A DNA stretch of 64,000 nucleotides, taken from contig NZ_AP023360.1 of NCBI RefSeq assembly GCF_018326265.1, positions 7,127,001-7,191,000 of the forward strand. The letters run 5' to 3'. The position numbers and the translations under genes are program-made. The notes under the pieces were generated by a model. The model had not been told where the DNA came from and ran no database searches. It worked only from the letters and a program-made list of their open reading frames with translations. Each line of letters opens with the position of its first letter. The stretch's first letter is position 1. Of the stretch, positions 14,994 to 23,884 are shown one piece after another. The stretch comes from Catellatospora sp. IY07-71. GTDB lineage: Bacteria; Actinomycetota; Actinomycetes; Mycobacteriales; Micromonosporaceae.

Positions 14994-16601
14994 TCAGCCC
15001 GGCGGCCGGGTGGCGTCCACGGTGAACAGCCGCGTGTGCCAGCCCGTCGCGCCGTCGGGAAACGGCGCGGCCCGGCGCTCGGCCTGCATCACCCCGGTGC
15101 CGTCGACGGCGCGTACCCGCAGGGTGTGGTTGCCGGGGGTGGCCGCCCAGTCGTACACCCACTGGACCCAGGTGTCGGTGGACGACGTCGGCAGCAGCCG
15201 GGCCGGACGCCACGGGGCGTCGTCGACCTGGACCTGCACGGCGCTGATGCCGCGCCGCTGCGCCCACGCGACCCCGGCGACGGCCACCGGGCCGGGGGTC
15301 AGCCGCGCCAGCGGGGTGGGCCGGTCGATCCGCGACGCGGTCTTGACGGGCGCCTGAGCGGCCCAGCCGCGCTGCACCCAGTACGCGTCGAACCCGGCGA
15401 AGGTGGCCAGCTCGAGTGAGGTGATCCACTTGGCCGCGCCGACGTACCCGTACAGGCCCGGGGTGATCATGCGGGCGGGGAAGCCGTGCTCCGCGGGCAG
15501 GGGCTGCCCGTTCATGGCCAGGGCGAGCATCGCGTCGCGGCCGTCGAGGACCGCCGCGGCCGGGGTGCCGATGGTGATGCCGTCGGCGGCGCGGGCGACG
15601 ACCTGGTCGGCGCCGGCCTGCACACCCGCGGCCCGCAGCAGTGTGGCCAACGGGACACCGAGCCAGCGGGCCGTGCCGATGTACGGGCCGCCGACCTCGT
15701 TGGACACGCAGTTGAGCGTGAGGTCGCGCTCGATGAGCGGCAGCTTGAGCAGGTCGTCGAAGCTGAGCCGGGCGGGCCGGTCGACCATGCCGCCGATCGT
15801 CAGCGACCAGGCACGCGGATCGATACGCGGCAGGGTCAGCGCGATGTCGACGCGGTAGAAGTCCTCCGTCGGGGTGTAGAAGCCGGGCGTGGTCTGTGCG
15901 GGTGGTGCGGGATCGGCCGGGGCGGGCAGAGTGATGGCCTCCCGGACCGCGTCGGCGGCCTCGGTGCCGTGCCGCCGCAGCAGCGCCGTCCCGGTCGCGC
16001 CCGCGACGATGCCGAGCGACGTCGTACCGGCGGCGATGAGGAAGCGCCGCCGCTGGGTCACGGCGGGCGGTGTGCCGCCTGGCGGCTGACCTGACTCCGG
16101 CGTGACCATGGCACCGGCCGGCTGGTCGGCGGGTCCGGCAGGCACGGGCACGGATGACGCGGCCGGCTCGGCGGACCCGGGCAACCGCATGATCAGCCAC
16201 ATGAGCAGGGCTGCCGTCACACCTCCGGCGAGCAGGGCGGGCAGGGCGTCCAGGGGCTGCGCGTCGGGGCGGGTCAGTGCGGCCGCGGCGCCTGCGGCGG
16301 CGGCCAGGCCGATGGCGGCGACGGCGGCGGTGCGGTGGCGCGTCGCCAGTACGCCGACCAGCGCGGCCAGCAGCCCGAGGGTCACCACGATGCCGGTGAT
16401 GAGCAGCGGTTTGTCGTAGGTGCCGAAGGTCCGTACCGCGTACTCCTTGACGGGCGTCGGAGTGGCGTCGATGACGGTGCCGCCGATGGTGACCAGCGGC
16501 GAGGCCGCCGGGCGGGTGAGCGAGGCGGTCAGCTCGGCGGCGCAGACGCCACCGGCGGCCGCGAGCAGGCCGGTCAGGGCGGCGAGTGGGCGGCGGCGCA
16601 T
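14994..16601 (-). CDS. membrane-anchored molybdopterin-dependent oxidoreductase (sulfite-oxidase fold)
   Basis: 535 residues from the ATG at 16601. Four membrane segments lie in residues 1-140, then a proline-rich linker, then an RRRF stretch before another hydrophobic segment, and a sulfite-oxidase-like domain. LNCVSNEVGG carries the cysteine expected to ligate molybdenum, and GYVGAAKWITSLEL is typical of the family. A C-terminal Mo-cofactor-oxidoreductase dimerisation domain (VQVQVDDAPWRPARL) follows. The enzyme should face outside the membrane. It is directly downstream of a fasciclin lipoprotein gene, a pairing seen elsewhere in actinobacteria. Substrate unknown. Confidence 0.85.
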   Translation of the reverse strand: MRRRPLAALTGLLAAAGGVCAAELTASLTRPAASPLVTIGGTVIDATPTPVKEYAVRTFGTYDKPLLITGIVVTLGLLAALVGVLATRHRTAAVAAIGLAAAAGAAAALTRPDAQPLDALPALLAGGVTAALLMWLIMRLPGSAEPAASSVPVPAGPADQPAGAMVTPESGQPPGGTPPAVTQRRRFLIAAGTTSLGIVAGATGTALLRRHGTEAADAVREAITLPAPADPAPPAQTTPGFYTPTEDFYRVDIALTLPRIDPRAWSLTIGGMVDRPARLSFDDLLKLPLIERDLTLNCVSNEVGGPYIGTARWLGVPLATLLRAAGVQAGADQVVARAADGITIGTPAAAVLDGRDAMLALAMNGQPLPAEHGFPARMITPGLYGYVGAAKWITSLELATFAGFDAYWVQRGWAAQAPVKTASRIDRPTPLARLTPGPVAVAGVAWAQRRGISAVQVQVDDAPWRPARLLPTSSTDTWVQWVYDWAATPGNHTLRVRAVDGTGVMQAERRAAPFPDGATGWHTRLFTVDATRPPG

Positions 16602-16666
16602 GGCGGGCCTCCTTCGTTGCCGGTGGAAGGGCACCCCCGGTTGCGCAGGTGCCCTTCCGGTCTCGG

Positions 16667-17260
16667 TCAGGACGGCATCAGGACGCTGTCGACGAGGTAG
16701 ACGGTGGCGTTGCGGGTCGGGATGTTGCCGCACACGATCGCCGAGGTCCCGTTGACCTTGAAGTCGCTGCCGCTGCCGCTGACGGTGAGGTCCTGGCCCT
16801 CCAGGGTCTTGTGGGTGCCGGCCAGCTGCCCGGGCGCGATCTTCCCCGCCACCACGTGGTAGGTCAGGATCTTCTTGAGCATGTCCTGGTCGGCCAGCAC
16901 CTTGTCCAGGTCGGCCTTCGGGATCTTGGCGAACGCGCCGTTGACGGGCGCGAACACGGTGACCGCTTCGGCGTTGTTGAGCGTGTCCACCAGGCCCACC
17001 TGCTGCACCGCGGCGACCAGGGTGGTCAGCTGCGGGTTGCCCGACGCCGCGGTGGCGACGGGCTGCCGGCCCATCGCCTCCAGGCTGCCGGGGTCGGCCG
17101 GGTCGGCCGGCAGGCCGGCGCAGGCCGGCCCGAAGGTGCCGTCTCCGGCCGCGGCGGGCATCGCCGTCATCGCGCCGCCGCTGCCGCAGGCGGTGAGCGC
17201 CAGCGAGAACGCGAAGGTGGCAGCGGCGGCCAGCGCGGTGAGCTTCCTCTTGCCGTACAT
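16667..17260 (-). CDS. fasciclin (FAS1) domain lipoprotein
   Basis: 197 residues. Signal peptide with lipobox LTAC near residues 22-25, then a short linker and one FAS1 domain: NPQLTTLVAAVQQVGLVDTL, TVFAPVNGAFAKIP, KKILTYHVV and the C-terminal ATVYLVDSVLMP. FAS1 proteins mediate adhesion or protein contacts on the cell surface; mycobacterial MPT70/MPT83 are relatives. The ATG at 17260 follows GAAAGGAA and gives a correct signal peptide; an upstream in-frame start would add twelve charged residues. It is followed by the molybdopterin oxidoreductase gene on the same strand. Confidence 0.88.
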   Translation of the reverse strand: MYGKRKLTALAAAATFAFSLALTACGSGGAMTAMPAAAGDGTFGPACAGLPADPADPGSLEAMGRQPVATAASGNPQLTTLVAAVQQVGLVDTLNNAEAVTVFAPVNGAFAKIPKADLDKVLADQDMLKKILTYHVVAGKIAPGQLAGTHKTLEGQDLTVSGSGSDFKVNGTSAIVCGNIPTRNATVYLVDSVLMPS

Positions 17261-17371
17261 GGCGGTGGTTCCTTTCTCCGGTGGAGTCTTCACCACTGAT
17301 TCGGCACCGGTTCCGCCATGGATGGGTGGGCTGGGGACGATTTTTTCCGATTTCTAGCGATCCGGTGACAC

Positions 17372-17409
17372 GAGCGCGGCCCGGCAGGTGATCCCGCCGG
17401 GCCGCGCTC
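17372..17409. terminator. strong hairpin terminator after the cupin gene
   Basis: Perfect 14-bp stem (17372-17385 with 17396-17409) with a 10-nt loop, about 30 nt beyond the cupin stop. It separates that gene from the fasciclin operon transcribed in the same direction. Confidence 0.7.
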
Positions 17410-17439
17410 ATGTGGTGTGTCGTGATCGGCTCGTGAGCC

Positions 17440-18333
17440 TCACTGGTAGCCGGGGTCGGCCCAGCGCCCGATGGAGCGGGAGCGCACCGGCTCGACGAAG
17501 CGCGGTGCGGCGCTGTGCGGGTAGCCCTCGCCCCAGTTCGTGGCGTCGCCCTGCATGACGACCCGGGCGTTGTCGGTGTACCAGTCGACGAGGTCGCTGT
17601 CGGAGCGCACGATCCAGGTGCAGCCGGTCTCGGCGTCGGCGGTGAAGTCGCCGTGGCGGATCAGCGGCGGCCGCCAGAAGTAGGTGCCCGGCCACATCTT
17701 GCCGTAGTTGTAGTCGAACCCGCCGTCCAGGCAGTACGCCTCCTCGCTGCACGGGTGGTGCGCCATCGGCACCTCGCGCCAGCCGGGCTTGGCCTTGATG
17801 AGCCGGGTGTAGAAGCCGGTCTTGGCGTCGCGGTGCAGCAGCTTGATGTAGAGGCCGGGCACGGGCGTGCCGCCGAGGTCGAAGCGCATCGGGCTGCCGT
17901 CGCGCACGTCGATCCAGGGCATCTGCGCGGTGTCGAGCACGATCAGCCGCTGGTCTTCGCGCACCGTGTCCAGCGAGGCGTCGGCGCGTTCGAAGTGCCA
18001 GTCGCCGTGCTCGCGGAACAGCAGGATCTCGGTGCCCGCGGTGACCGACAGCGGCGGGGTGAGCACACCGGCGGGCGCGGTCCAGTAGCCGTCCGGGCCG
18101 AGCACGGTGTCACCGATGGTGACCTGCCCGGACAGGACGTACCACTCGGTGTCGGCCTGGTGCACGCCGGCCGGGCGGGTCCAGTCGCCGGTGAAGCGGA
18201 CTTTGAGCGAGGCGGAGCCGTCCTCCTCGTCGTAGCTGAGGTTGCGCTGCTCGGCGGTGCCGCTGGCGTGCTGGAACTCGGCCAGGTGCCAGATCAGGTC
18301 CTTCTCGTCGACGAGCTCGACATGGGGTCGCAC
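17440..18333 (-). CDS. double-cupin protein (DUF4437-like)
   Basis: 297 residues with two cupin-like halves. The first contains TEWYVLSGQVTIGDTVLGPDGYW and the second the metal-site-like AHHPCSEEAYCLDGGF. Cupins of this kind are metal-dependent enzymes or binding proteins for small acids. The GTG at 18333 follows a strong AAGGAGGGAG and is preferred over the upstream start at 18399. It is divergent from a TetR gene that is coupled to a maleate-isomerase-like gene, so the three probably serve one catabolic step under TetR control. Substrate unknown. Confidence 0.72.
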   Translation of the reverse strand: MRPHVELVDEKDLIWHLAEFQHASGTAEQRNLSYDEEDGSASLKVRFTGDWTRPAGVHQADTEWYVLSGQVTIGDTVLGPDGYWTAPAGVLTPPLSVTAGTEILLFREHGDWHFERADASLDTVREDQRLIVLDTAQMPWIDVRDGSPMRFDLGGTPVPGLYIKLLHRDAKTGFYTRLIKAKPGWREVPMAHHPCSEEAYCLDGGFDYNYGKMWPGTYFWRPPLIRHGDFTADAETGCTWIVRSDSDLVDWYTDNARVVMQGDATNWGEGYPHSAAPRFVEPVRSRSIGRWADPGYQ

Positions 18334-18355
18334 CGGTACTCCCTCCTTCGGAACG

Positions 18356-18406
18356 CTGTTTCCAATACAGAACGTAGCGGTTATGTTTTTCCGGCACAAG
18401 ATGTAT
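18356..18406. promoter_or_regulatory. divergent operator region, candidate TetR site
   Basis: CTGT (18356-18359) and ACAG (18367-18370) form an inverted repeat with a 7-bp centre; a wider ATACA/TGTAT pair lies at 18365-18369 and 18402-18406. Both are between the cupin and TetR genes, where a TetR dimer would be expected. Confidence 0.35.
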
Positions 18407-18415
18407 CGTCAACTC

Positions 18416-18961
18416 ATGACCCGGCCAGGACGCCCCGCAGGACCCGCCCAGGAGACGACCGCCGTCGTGCTCACCGCCGCCCTGCAACTGCTGCTGGCCG
18501 AAGGGGCCGCCGCGCTGACCCCGCAGCGCCTGCACACCGCCACCGGCGTCTCCCGCTCGACGATCTACCGCCACTGGCCCACGCCCGGCGACGTGCTCGC
18601 CGCGCTCATCGACGTCGCCCCGCTCGGCCCCGCCGAACGCACCGGCGACCTCGCCCACGACCTGCACGCCGAGGTCGACCTGCTGTGCAACCGGCTGCGC
18701 GACCGCCCCGTCGCCGCCATGCTGCAGGCCCTCGTCGCCGCCGCCGCGACCGACCTGCGCCACCGCTACGTCGGGGACCTGCTCGCCCCGTTCCACGACG
18801 TGCTCACCGCCGCCGGCATCGGCCCGGCCGACCGCGACGACGCGGTCGCCGCGATCGTGTCCCCGTTGCTGGTCGACGCGCTGCTGCTGGACCGGCCCAC
18901 CGCCCGCACCCGGGCGCACCGCACCGTCGACGACGTCGCCGCCCGGCTGGCCCGCGCATGA
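18416..18961 (+). CDS. TetR/AcrR-family regulator
   Basis: 181 residues with an N-terminal TetR helix-turn-helix (about residues 14-60: LLLAEGAAALTPQRLHTATGVSRSTIYRHW) and a helical ligand-binding C-terminus. The stop overlaps the next start (ATGA), coupling it to the maleate-isomerase-like enzyme. It is divergent from the cupin gene. It likely represses both transcription units until a substrate or intermediate binds. Confidence 0.9.
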   Translation: MTRPGRPAGPAQETTAVVLTAALQLLLAEGAAALTPQRLHTATGVSRSTIYRHWPTPGDVLAALIDVAPLGPAERTGDLAHDLHAEVDLLCNRLRDRPVAAMLQALVAAAATDLRHRYVGDLLAPFHDVLTAAGIGPADRDDAVAAIVSPLLVDALLLDRPTARTRAHRTVDDVAARLARA

Positions 18962-19701
18962 CCAACATGGTCGGCCCCCGGGCCGTGTTCGGCGTGATCG
19001 TGCCGAGCACCAACACCGTCGTCGAGCACGACTACTGGCGCGCCGGCGTCGCGGGCGTCGCCTTCCGCGCCGGGTCCATGTACATCCCGAATCCGGTCAT
19101 GGGCGGCGACGAGGACTTCCAGGCCCTGCTCGGCCAGATCCGCGCCTCCATCGACACCGCGGTGCGCGACGCCCTCACCGCGCAGCCCGACCGGCTCGTC
19201 ATGGGCATGTCGGCCGAGACGTTCTGGGGCGGCGTCGAGGGCAACGCCGCGTTCGAGCGGCGGCTGCGCGAGCGCAGCGGCCTGCCCGTCACCACCGGCG
19301 CCAGCGCCTGCCGCGCCGCGCTGCACGAGCTGGGCTGCCGCCGGATCGCGGTGTTCTCGCCATACCAGCCGATCGCCGACCGGGAGGTCGGCCGGTTCTT
19401 CACCGAGGCGGGCTTCGACGTCGCGGCGATCACCGGGCTGCGCTGCCCCACCGCGATGGACATCGCCCGGGTCCCGGAGCAGCGCCTGGACGAGGTCGTG
19501 GCCGAACTCGACGGTCCCGGCGTGGAGGCGATCGTCCAGGTCGGCACCAACCTGTCGTTCGTCGCGCAGGCCGACCGGCTGGAAGCGGCGCTGGGCAGGC
19601 CCGTGATCGCCATCAACGCCGCCACGCTGTGGCACGCGCTGCGCGAGCACGGCCTGGCCGACCAGGTGCCGGGCTACGGACGGCTGCTGCGCGAGCACTG
19701 A
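18958..19701 (+). CDS. maleate isomerase / arylmalonate decarboxylase-fold protein with altered active site
   Basis: 247 residues of the Asp/Glu racemase superfamily. It has the N-terminal VIVPSTNTVVEHD phosphate/carboxylate loop, GLPVTTGASACRAAL, and the C-terminal VQVGTNLSFV. In maleate cis-trans isomerase two cysteines act as the acid-base pair, one in the first-half loop and one just before TNL. Here the first-half loop reads MGMSAETFW and the second reads QVGTNL, so both cysteines appear to be replaced by small residues. The reaction may therefore differ from isomerisation or racemisation. Coupled to TetR, opposite a double-cupin gene. Confidence 0.8.
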   Translation: MTNMVGPRAVFGVIVPSTNTVVEHDYWRAGVAGVAFRAGSMYIPNPVMGGDEDFQALLGQIRASIDTAVRDALTAQPDRLVMGMSAETFWGGVEGNAAFERRLRERSGLPVTTGASACRAALHELGCRRIAVFSPYQPIADREVGRFFTEAGFDVAAITGLRCPTAMDIARVPEQRLDEVVAELDGPGVEAIVQVGTNLSFVAQADRLEAALGRPVIAINAATLWHALREHGLADQVPGYGRLLREH

Positions 19702-19781
19702 TCCGGCGAGCGGCGAGCGCCGCGCAGAAAAGTGCCCGCACGCGGGCAACCTTTCCGTCCGCCGACGTCGTCAACCGGGTC

Positions 19782-21431
19782 ATGCCTGGTCCTGCCCCTG
19801 CCGAGTTCGACTCCTTCGTACGTGCCCGCACCCCCGCCCTGCTGCGTTCGGCCCACGTCCTCACCGGTGACCGCCACCTCGCCGAGGACCTGGTGCAGAA
19901 CACGCTCGCCCGCACCTACCGGGCGTGGCCCAGGCTGCACGAGACCGGCAACGCCGAGGCGTACGCGCGCCGGATCATGTACAACCTCCAGGTCACCACC
20001 TGGCGCAGGCGCAGGCTCACCGAGCGGCTCACCGACAGCCCGCCCGACACCGCCGCGCCCGGCCACGACGAGGCCGACCGGGTCGCACTGCGGCTGGTCC
20101 TGCGCGACGCGCTGGCCAGGCTCGGGCCGCGCCAGCGCGCGGTGCTGACGCTGCGCTTCTTCGAGGACCTCACCGAGGCCGAGACTGCCGACCTGCTCGG
20201 CATCACCACCGGCACCGTCAAGAGCCAGACCGCCAAGGCCCTGGCCCGACTACGCGTCGTGGCACCCGAACTCGCCGAGCACTACCAGCGGGTCGCCCAC
20301 ACGACCCGGCCCGTCGACCTGCGCGACCAGGCCCTGGCCACCGCGCGCAGGATCGGCGCCCGCAGGCTGGCCGTCACGGTCACCGTGCTGCTCGCCTGCC
20401 TGCTCGGCGTCGGCGCGCTCCTGCTCGGGCGCACCCACCGCACCCCGGACCCGGCCCAGACGCCCAGCCCTTCACCACGGACCACGGCCCTGCCGGCCGC
20501 AGCGAGCCTCAGCGGCCCGGCACCCACCCCTTCCGAACCGGAACTCACCGGCTTCCTCAACATCACCCTCACCGTGCCCGCCTGGCGGGGCGCCGCGGGC
20601 CGGGACTGCCCCGCGGGACGGGTCCGGCTCGACGCCCACGCGCAGCACCACGTCCAGGGCTCCGGACCCGGGCTGACCGTGGAGCACTCCCAGGACGGCG
20701 ACGTCGACCGCGACGGCCGGATGGACCGGGTCGCGGTGCTGCGCTGCGGGCCGACCGGAGCCGGCGGCTACCAGGTGGTGGCGTATCGCACCGACACGGG
20801 CGGGGACGCCGCGGCCGTGCTCGGCCAGGTGCTGTCCGACGACGCCGACGTCGCCTGGGCGGGCGCTCCGGTCATCGACGCGGACGGGGTCGTCGAGCTG
20901 GAGGTAGCCGACCGGCTGCCCGGCGAGCAGCCCGGATACGCGCAGCGCCAGCACCGCGCCTACCGCTGGCAGCGCGGACGGATCGCCGCCTGGCCGCAGC
21001 CCTACCGGTTCCCGAAGAGCCCGGCCGCGGCGACGCTCGCCGTCAGCACCGAAGCGCTGCGGCTGGAGGCCGTGCCGGGCGGCTACCTGGGCAGCCTGCG
21101 GATCGCGGTGACCAACACCGGCACCGCCGGCCTGCCCAACGGGCAGCTCACGATCCGCCTGCCCGCCGCGCTGCACCCGTCCGGCCGGGAATGGATCGGC
21201 TGCACCGCCACCTCCGTGCACCACGCCGACGGCGACGGCAGCATCGAGATCGTCTGCCCGCTCGCCGTCCCGGCGGGCACCACCCAGGAGACCACCTGGA
21301 CCGTGATCGCCGCCGACGGGGCGAGCCGCCAGACCGCCGGCTACGCCGCGATCGGCCAGCGCGCGCCGTACACCCTGCAGCGCGGCCCCGACCGCACCCG
21401 GGCCGACATCGAGATCCGGTGGCCGTCCTGA
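19782..21431 (+). CDS. SigE-type ECF sigma factor fused to a membrane helix and extracytoplasmic domain
   Basis: 549 residues. Residues about 8-75 are sigma region 2 (HLAEDLVQNTLARTYRAWPR), 105-165 region 4 (LGPRQRAVLTLRFFEDLTEAETADLLGITTGTVKS as its helix-turn-helix). A single membrane helix follows at about 194-217, then a Pro/Thr/Ser linker and a soluble external domain of some 300 residues with six cysteines. Ordinary SigE-family factors stop near residue 180. The fusion would tether the sigma factor to the membrane and could sense external signals directly, like a sigma factor joined to its own anti-sigma module. That mode of action is inference. The ATG at 19782 gives the normal family N-terminus. 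No separate anti-sigma gene is adjacent. Confidence 0.85.
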   Translation: MPGPAPAEFDSFVRARTPALLRSAHVLTGDRHLAEDLVQNTLARTYRAWPRLHETGNAEAYARRIMYNLQVTTWRRRRLTERLTDSPPDTAAPGHDEADRVALRLVLRDALARLGPRQRAVLTLRFFEDLTEAETADLLGITTGTVKSQTAKALARLRVVAPELAEHYQRVAHTTRPVDLRDQALATARRIGARRLAVTVTVLLACLLGVGALLLGRTHRTPDPAQTPSPSPRTTALPAAASLSGPAPTPSEPELTGFLNITLTVPAWRGAAGRDCPAGRVRLDAHAQHHVQGSGPGLTVEHSQDGDVDRDGRMDRVAVLRCGPTGAGGYQVVAYRTDTGGDAAAVLGQVLSDDADVAWAGAPVIDADGVVELEVADRLPGEQPGYAQRQHRAYRWQRGRIAAWPQPYRFPKSPAAATLAVSTEALRLEAVPGGYLGSLRIAVTNTGTAGLPNGQLTIRLPAALHPSGREWIGCTATSVHHADGDGSIEIVCPLAVPAGTTQETTWTVIAADGASRQTAGYAAIGQRAPYTLQRGPDRTRADIEIRWPS

Positions 21432-21441
21432 CCGCCCGGGG

Positions 21442-22035
21442 TCACGTGTCGGACTGGATGCGCCGGGCGAGGTCCGCGCCGAGCGGGTACGGCCGCTCGG
21501 CCGGCAGCAGCCGCTGTGCCTGGGCGTGCCTGCCGGCCCGGACCAGGGCGTCGATGCGGTGCACCGTCGGGGTCAGGTCCGTGAGGCCGGTCACCCACTC
21601 GTCGGCGAAGGTGCGGATGAGGGTACGCCCGATGCCGACCTGAATGCTGTAGTGGTTCAGCGCCGCACCGCGCATGGTCCGTTCCGGATCCCACTGCACG
21701 TGGACCTGCGCGGCCTCGAACGCCTCGCTCCAGGCGGCGGCGCTGCCGTGGATCGCCGGTTCGGGTGCGGTGAGCACGCCGTGCGCGAGCGCCTGCTCCC
21801 AACCCGCGCGGGTGATCCGGACCGCGAGGATGCGCTCCTGGCCCGGCTTGCGGGCCCAGTTGCTGCGGTGCATCAGCCACAGCAGGGACGGCTTGATCCA
21901 GGTCATCCTGGTGAACGAGAACGGCGCGACGAACCGGCCCGCGGCCAGCGCCGCGTCCGCGATCGCCGCCGGATAGGCCTGGTACATGACGATCGTGCCG
22001 GAGTCGAAGTCGGCACGGATCTGACGCAGGGGCAT
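21442..22035 (-). CDS. DUF4291 domain protein
   Basis: 197 residues covering the whole of DUF4291: QIRADFDSGTIVMYQAY at the N-terminus, then FSFTRMTWIKPSLLWLMHRSNWA, VQWDPER and the conserved helical end. The family is widespread in bacteria and fungi and has no established function; the invariant Arg, Asp, Trp and His suggest an enzyme. The ATG at 22035 fits the family start exactly. It converges on the sigma factor gene, leaving 10 bp between the stops. Confidence 0.88.
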   Translation of the reverse strand: MPLRQIRADFDSGTIVMYQAYPAAIADAALAAGRFVAPFSFTRMTWIKPSLLWLMHRSNWARKPGQERILAVRITRAGWEQALAHGVLTAPEPAIHGSAAAWSEAFEAAQVHVQWDPERTMRGAALNHYSIQVGIGRTLIRTFADEWVTGLTDLTPTVHRIDALVRAGRHAQAQRLLPAERPYPLGADLARRIQSDT

Positions 22036-22184
22036 GGCACCGCCTGTCCTCGGCACGGTCCGGTCGAGCGCCGATCCTGCCGTGACAGCGGCGCCGGGAC
22101 GAGCCGTTTTCCGGCGGGGCCGCCGGCGAAGCCGGGGTTCACCGAGGTGGAGCGGTTCCATGCCTGGAACGCCGAGAGTGGCGG

Positions 22185-22343
22185 CTAGCTTCCGTCGCCG
22201 CCCTCGGCGGGCGTATCTGCGGGGAAGTCGTCGAGATCGATCGGACGCTCGCCCGCGTCGTCGAGATCCGGGGGCTCCAGGCCTTCGCCGGGCTCCGGCG
22301 ACGTCGGCGGTTCCTCGGGTCCCCGTAGCGGCTGCTCGCTCAT
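22185..22343 (-). CDS. short acidic, proline-rich protein
   Basis: 52 residues with a good ribosome-binding site (GGGGGAG) before the ATG at 22343. It is rich in Pro, Glu and Asp (for example PPDLDDAGERPIDLDD) and should be disordered. It has no signal peptide or cysteine. Similar tiny acidic proteins are frequent in actinobacteria and uncharacterised. It lies between the DUF4291 and RidA genes on the same strand. Confidence 0.5.
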   Translation of the reverse strand: MSEQPLRGPEEPPTSPEPGEGLEPPDLDDAGERPIDLDDFPADTPAEGGDGS

Positions 22344-22479
22344 CTCGCTCCCCCTCGGGCGACGGTGTCCTGGTCTGCGAGGCGTACCCGGCCGTTCCGC
22401 TGCCCAAACCTGCGGTGCGAACGTCCGCCCGTTCGTGAACGAGGGCTTGGGTGAGCGGGCTACTGCATGGAACCGGCAT

Positions 22480-22884
22480 TCATGCGTCTGCCGACGGCGC
22501 GGCCGGGATCCGCGCGTCCACTTCGATCTCGATCTTCATGCGGGTGTCGGCCAGGCCGCAGACCAGCATCGTGGCGGCGGGCCGGACGTCACCGAAGCGG
22601 CTGCGCAGGACGGGCCAGCAGGGCTCGAAGTCGGCCCGGTCGGGCAGCAGGTAGCGCACCCGCAGCACGTCGGCGAAGGTGCACCCCGCCTCGGCCAGTG
22701 CCGCGCCGATGTTGCGCAGGCACTGCTCGGCCTGCTCGACCACATCGTCGGAGATCGTCATGGTGGCGTAGTCGTAACCGGTCGTTCCGGAGACGTACAC
22801 GCGGTCGCCGTCGACCACGGCCCGGGCGTACCCGATCTGCTCCTCGAACGTCGAGCCGCTGAGGATCACGCGTCGCGCTGTCAC
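22480..22884 (-). CDS. RidA-family protein
   Basis: 134 residues with the YjgF/YER057c/UK114 fold pattern: VDGDRVYVSGTTGYDY, EQAEQCLRNIGAALAEAG, and the C-terminal PAATMLVCGLADTRMKIEIEVDARIP. RidA deaminates reactive enamines/imines from amino-acid enzymes; this one has the family arginine replaced near the end by a different context, so the subgroup is uncertain. A TAGCGT -10 box (22891-22896) ends 6 nt before the GTG start, consistent with a leaderless message and supporting that start. Confidence 0.88.
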   Translation of the reverse strand: MTARRVILSGSTFEEQIGYARAVVDGDRVYVSGTTGYDYATMTISDDVVEQAEQCLRNIGAALAEAGCTFADVLRVRYLLPDRADFEPCWPVLRSRFGDVRPAATMLVCGLADTRMKIEIEVDARIPAAPSADA

Positions 22885-22926
22885 GGCCGCACGCTAACAC
22901 CGCCTCCGATCCCGGCCGGCAGGAGA

Positions 22927-23820
22927 TCAGCCGCGGCCGCTGGTGATCTCCAGGTTGGCCCCGAGGCTCGGCGCCGCGGCACTGGCGAGTGCGGCGGCGC
23001 CGTCCAGGTCGGCGCCGGGGGCCAGGCTGATGGTGGCGCGGTCGGGCTTCAGGCGCGCCTCGATGATCGCGTAACGGGCGCGCACGGCCTCGTACGCGGC
23101 GATCGCCTCGCCGGGGGTCCGGCCGTCGCCGCCGGTCTCGACGTGCAGGCTCGGGCGCGCGTCCAGCCAGGTGCCGACGCCGAGGAACGTCGCCGCCGAC
23201 AGCGGCTCGTGCCGGCCGCCGCCGGACAGCAGGTCACGGAACACGGCCATCGCCTCGGTGGCGTCGGCCGTGTCGACGTCGATCCGCCAGCGGTCGCTGT
23301 TGCCTGCCGTGTCGTCGATGTCAGCGCGCCGCACCCGGGTGTCGGCCGTCAGCGACCGCCACAGCGCCACCACCTCGTCGGTGCGGGCCTTGCCGGCGAC
23401 GACGGTGAAGGCGACGCCGTCGGCCTCGATCCGGCCTTCCACCCCGTCATGGTCGGCGACATAACGCCTCAGGTCGGCGGCCAGTTCGGTGACGCGGTCG
23501 GCCGGGGTGCCCTCCGCGACGACCAGCGTGCCGCTGGCCGTACCGAGGAAGGGCAGTGAGTTGCTGCCTTTCGCGTCGATCTCCGCGACGTCCGGCGTGC
23601 CGGCCCACTCCTGCTCGAAGCCGGCGGCCAGCGCGCTGCCCTTGTTCAGGGCGCAGCCGGCCAGCACGGTCAGGACCAGCACGAACGCGGCGGCTTTCCA
23701 CGGCCGCCGCGAGGGGTCTGTTCTCAGCGTCGTCTCCTCGGTGACGGGCGGCCCGGCGGGGCCGCGGCAGCCGGACACGTGACAGGCGCGCGAGCGGCGC
23801 CACCACGCGCCGGCCGGCAA
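22927..23820 (-). CDS. hypothetical lipoprotein
   Basis: Up to 297 residues, family not recognised. After a basic stretch (RTDPSRRPWK) comes a hydrophobic segment ending in the lipobox LAGC, so the mature protein should be lipid-anchored outside. The rest is about 240 residues of alternating alpha/beta sequence with no cysteines, containing two similar-looking halves around RIDVDTADATEAMAVF and the opening LVVAEGTPADRVTELAADL. The start is uncertain: TTG at 23820 gives the longest frame and GTG at 23778 is another choice; both have long N-terminal regions for a lipoprotein. Confidence 0.65.
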   Translation of the reverse strand: MPAGAWWRRSRACHVSGCRGPAGPPVTEETTLRTDPSRRPWKAAAFVLVLTVLAGCALNKGSALAAGFEQEWAGTPDVAEIDAKGSNSLPFLGTASGTLVVAEGTPADRVTELAADLRRYVADHDGVEGRIEADGVAFTVVAGKARTDEVVALWRSLTADTRVRRADIDDTAGNSDRWRIDVDTADATEAMAVFRDLLSGGGRHEPLSAATFLGVGTWLDARPSLHVETGGDGRTPGEAIAAYEAVRARYAIIEARLKPDRATISLAPGADLDGAAALASAAAPSLGANLEITSGRG

Positions 23821-23884
23821 ACGGTGATCACCTTATCGCCGTGGTCAAGGCCGGGTCCCGCGGTCGGGGAGCAGTGCCAGGCCG

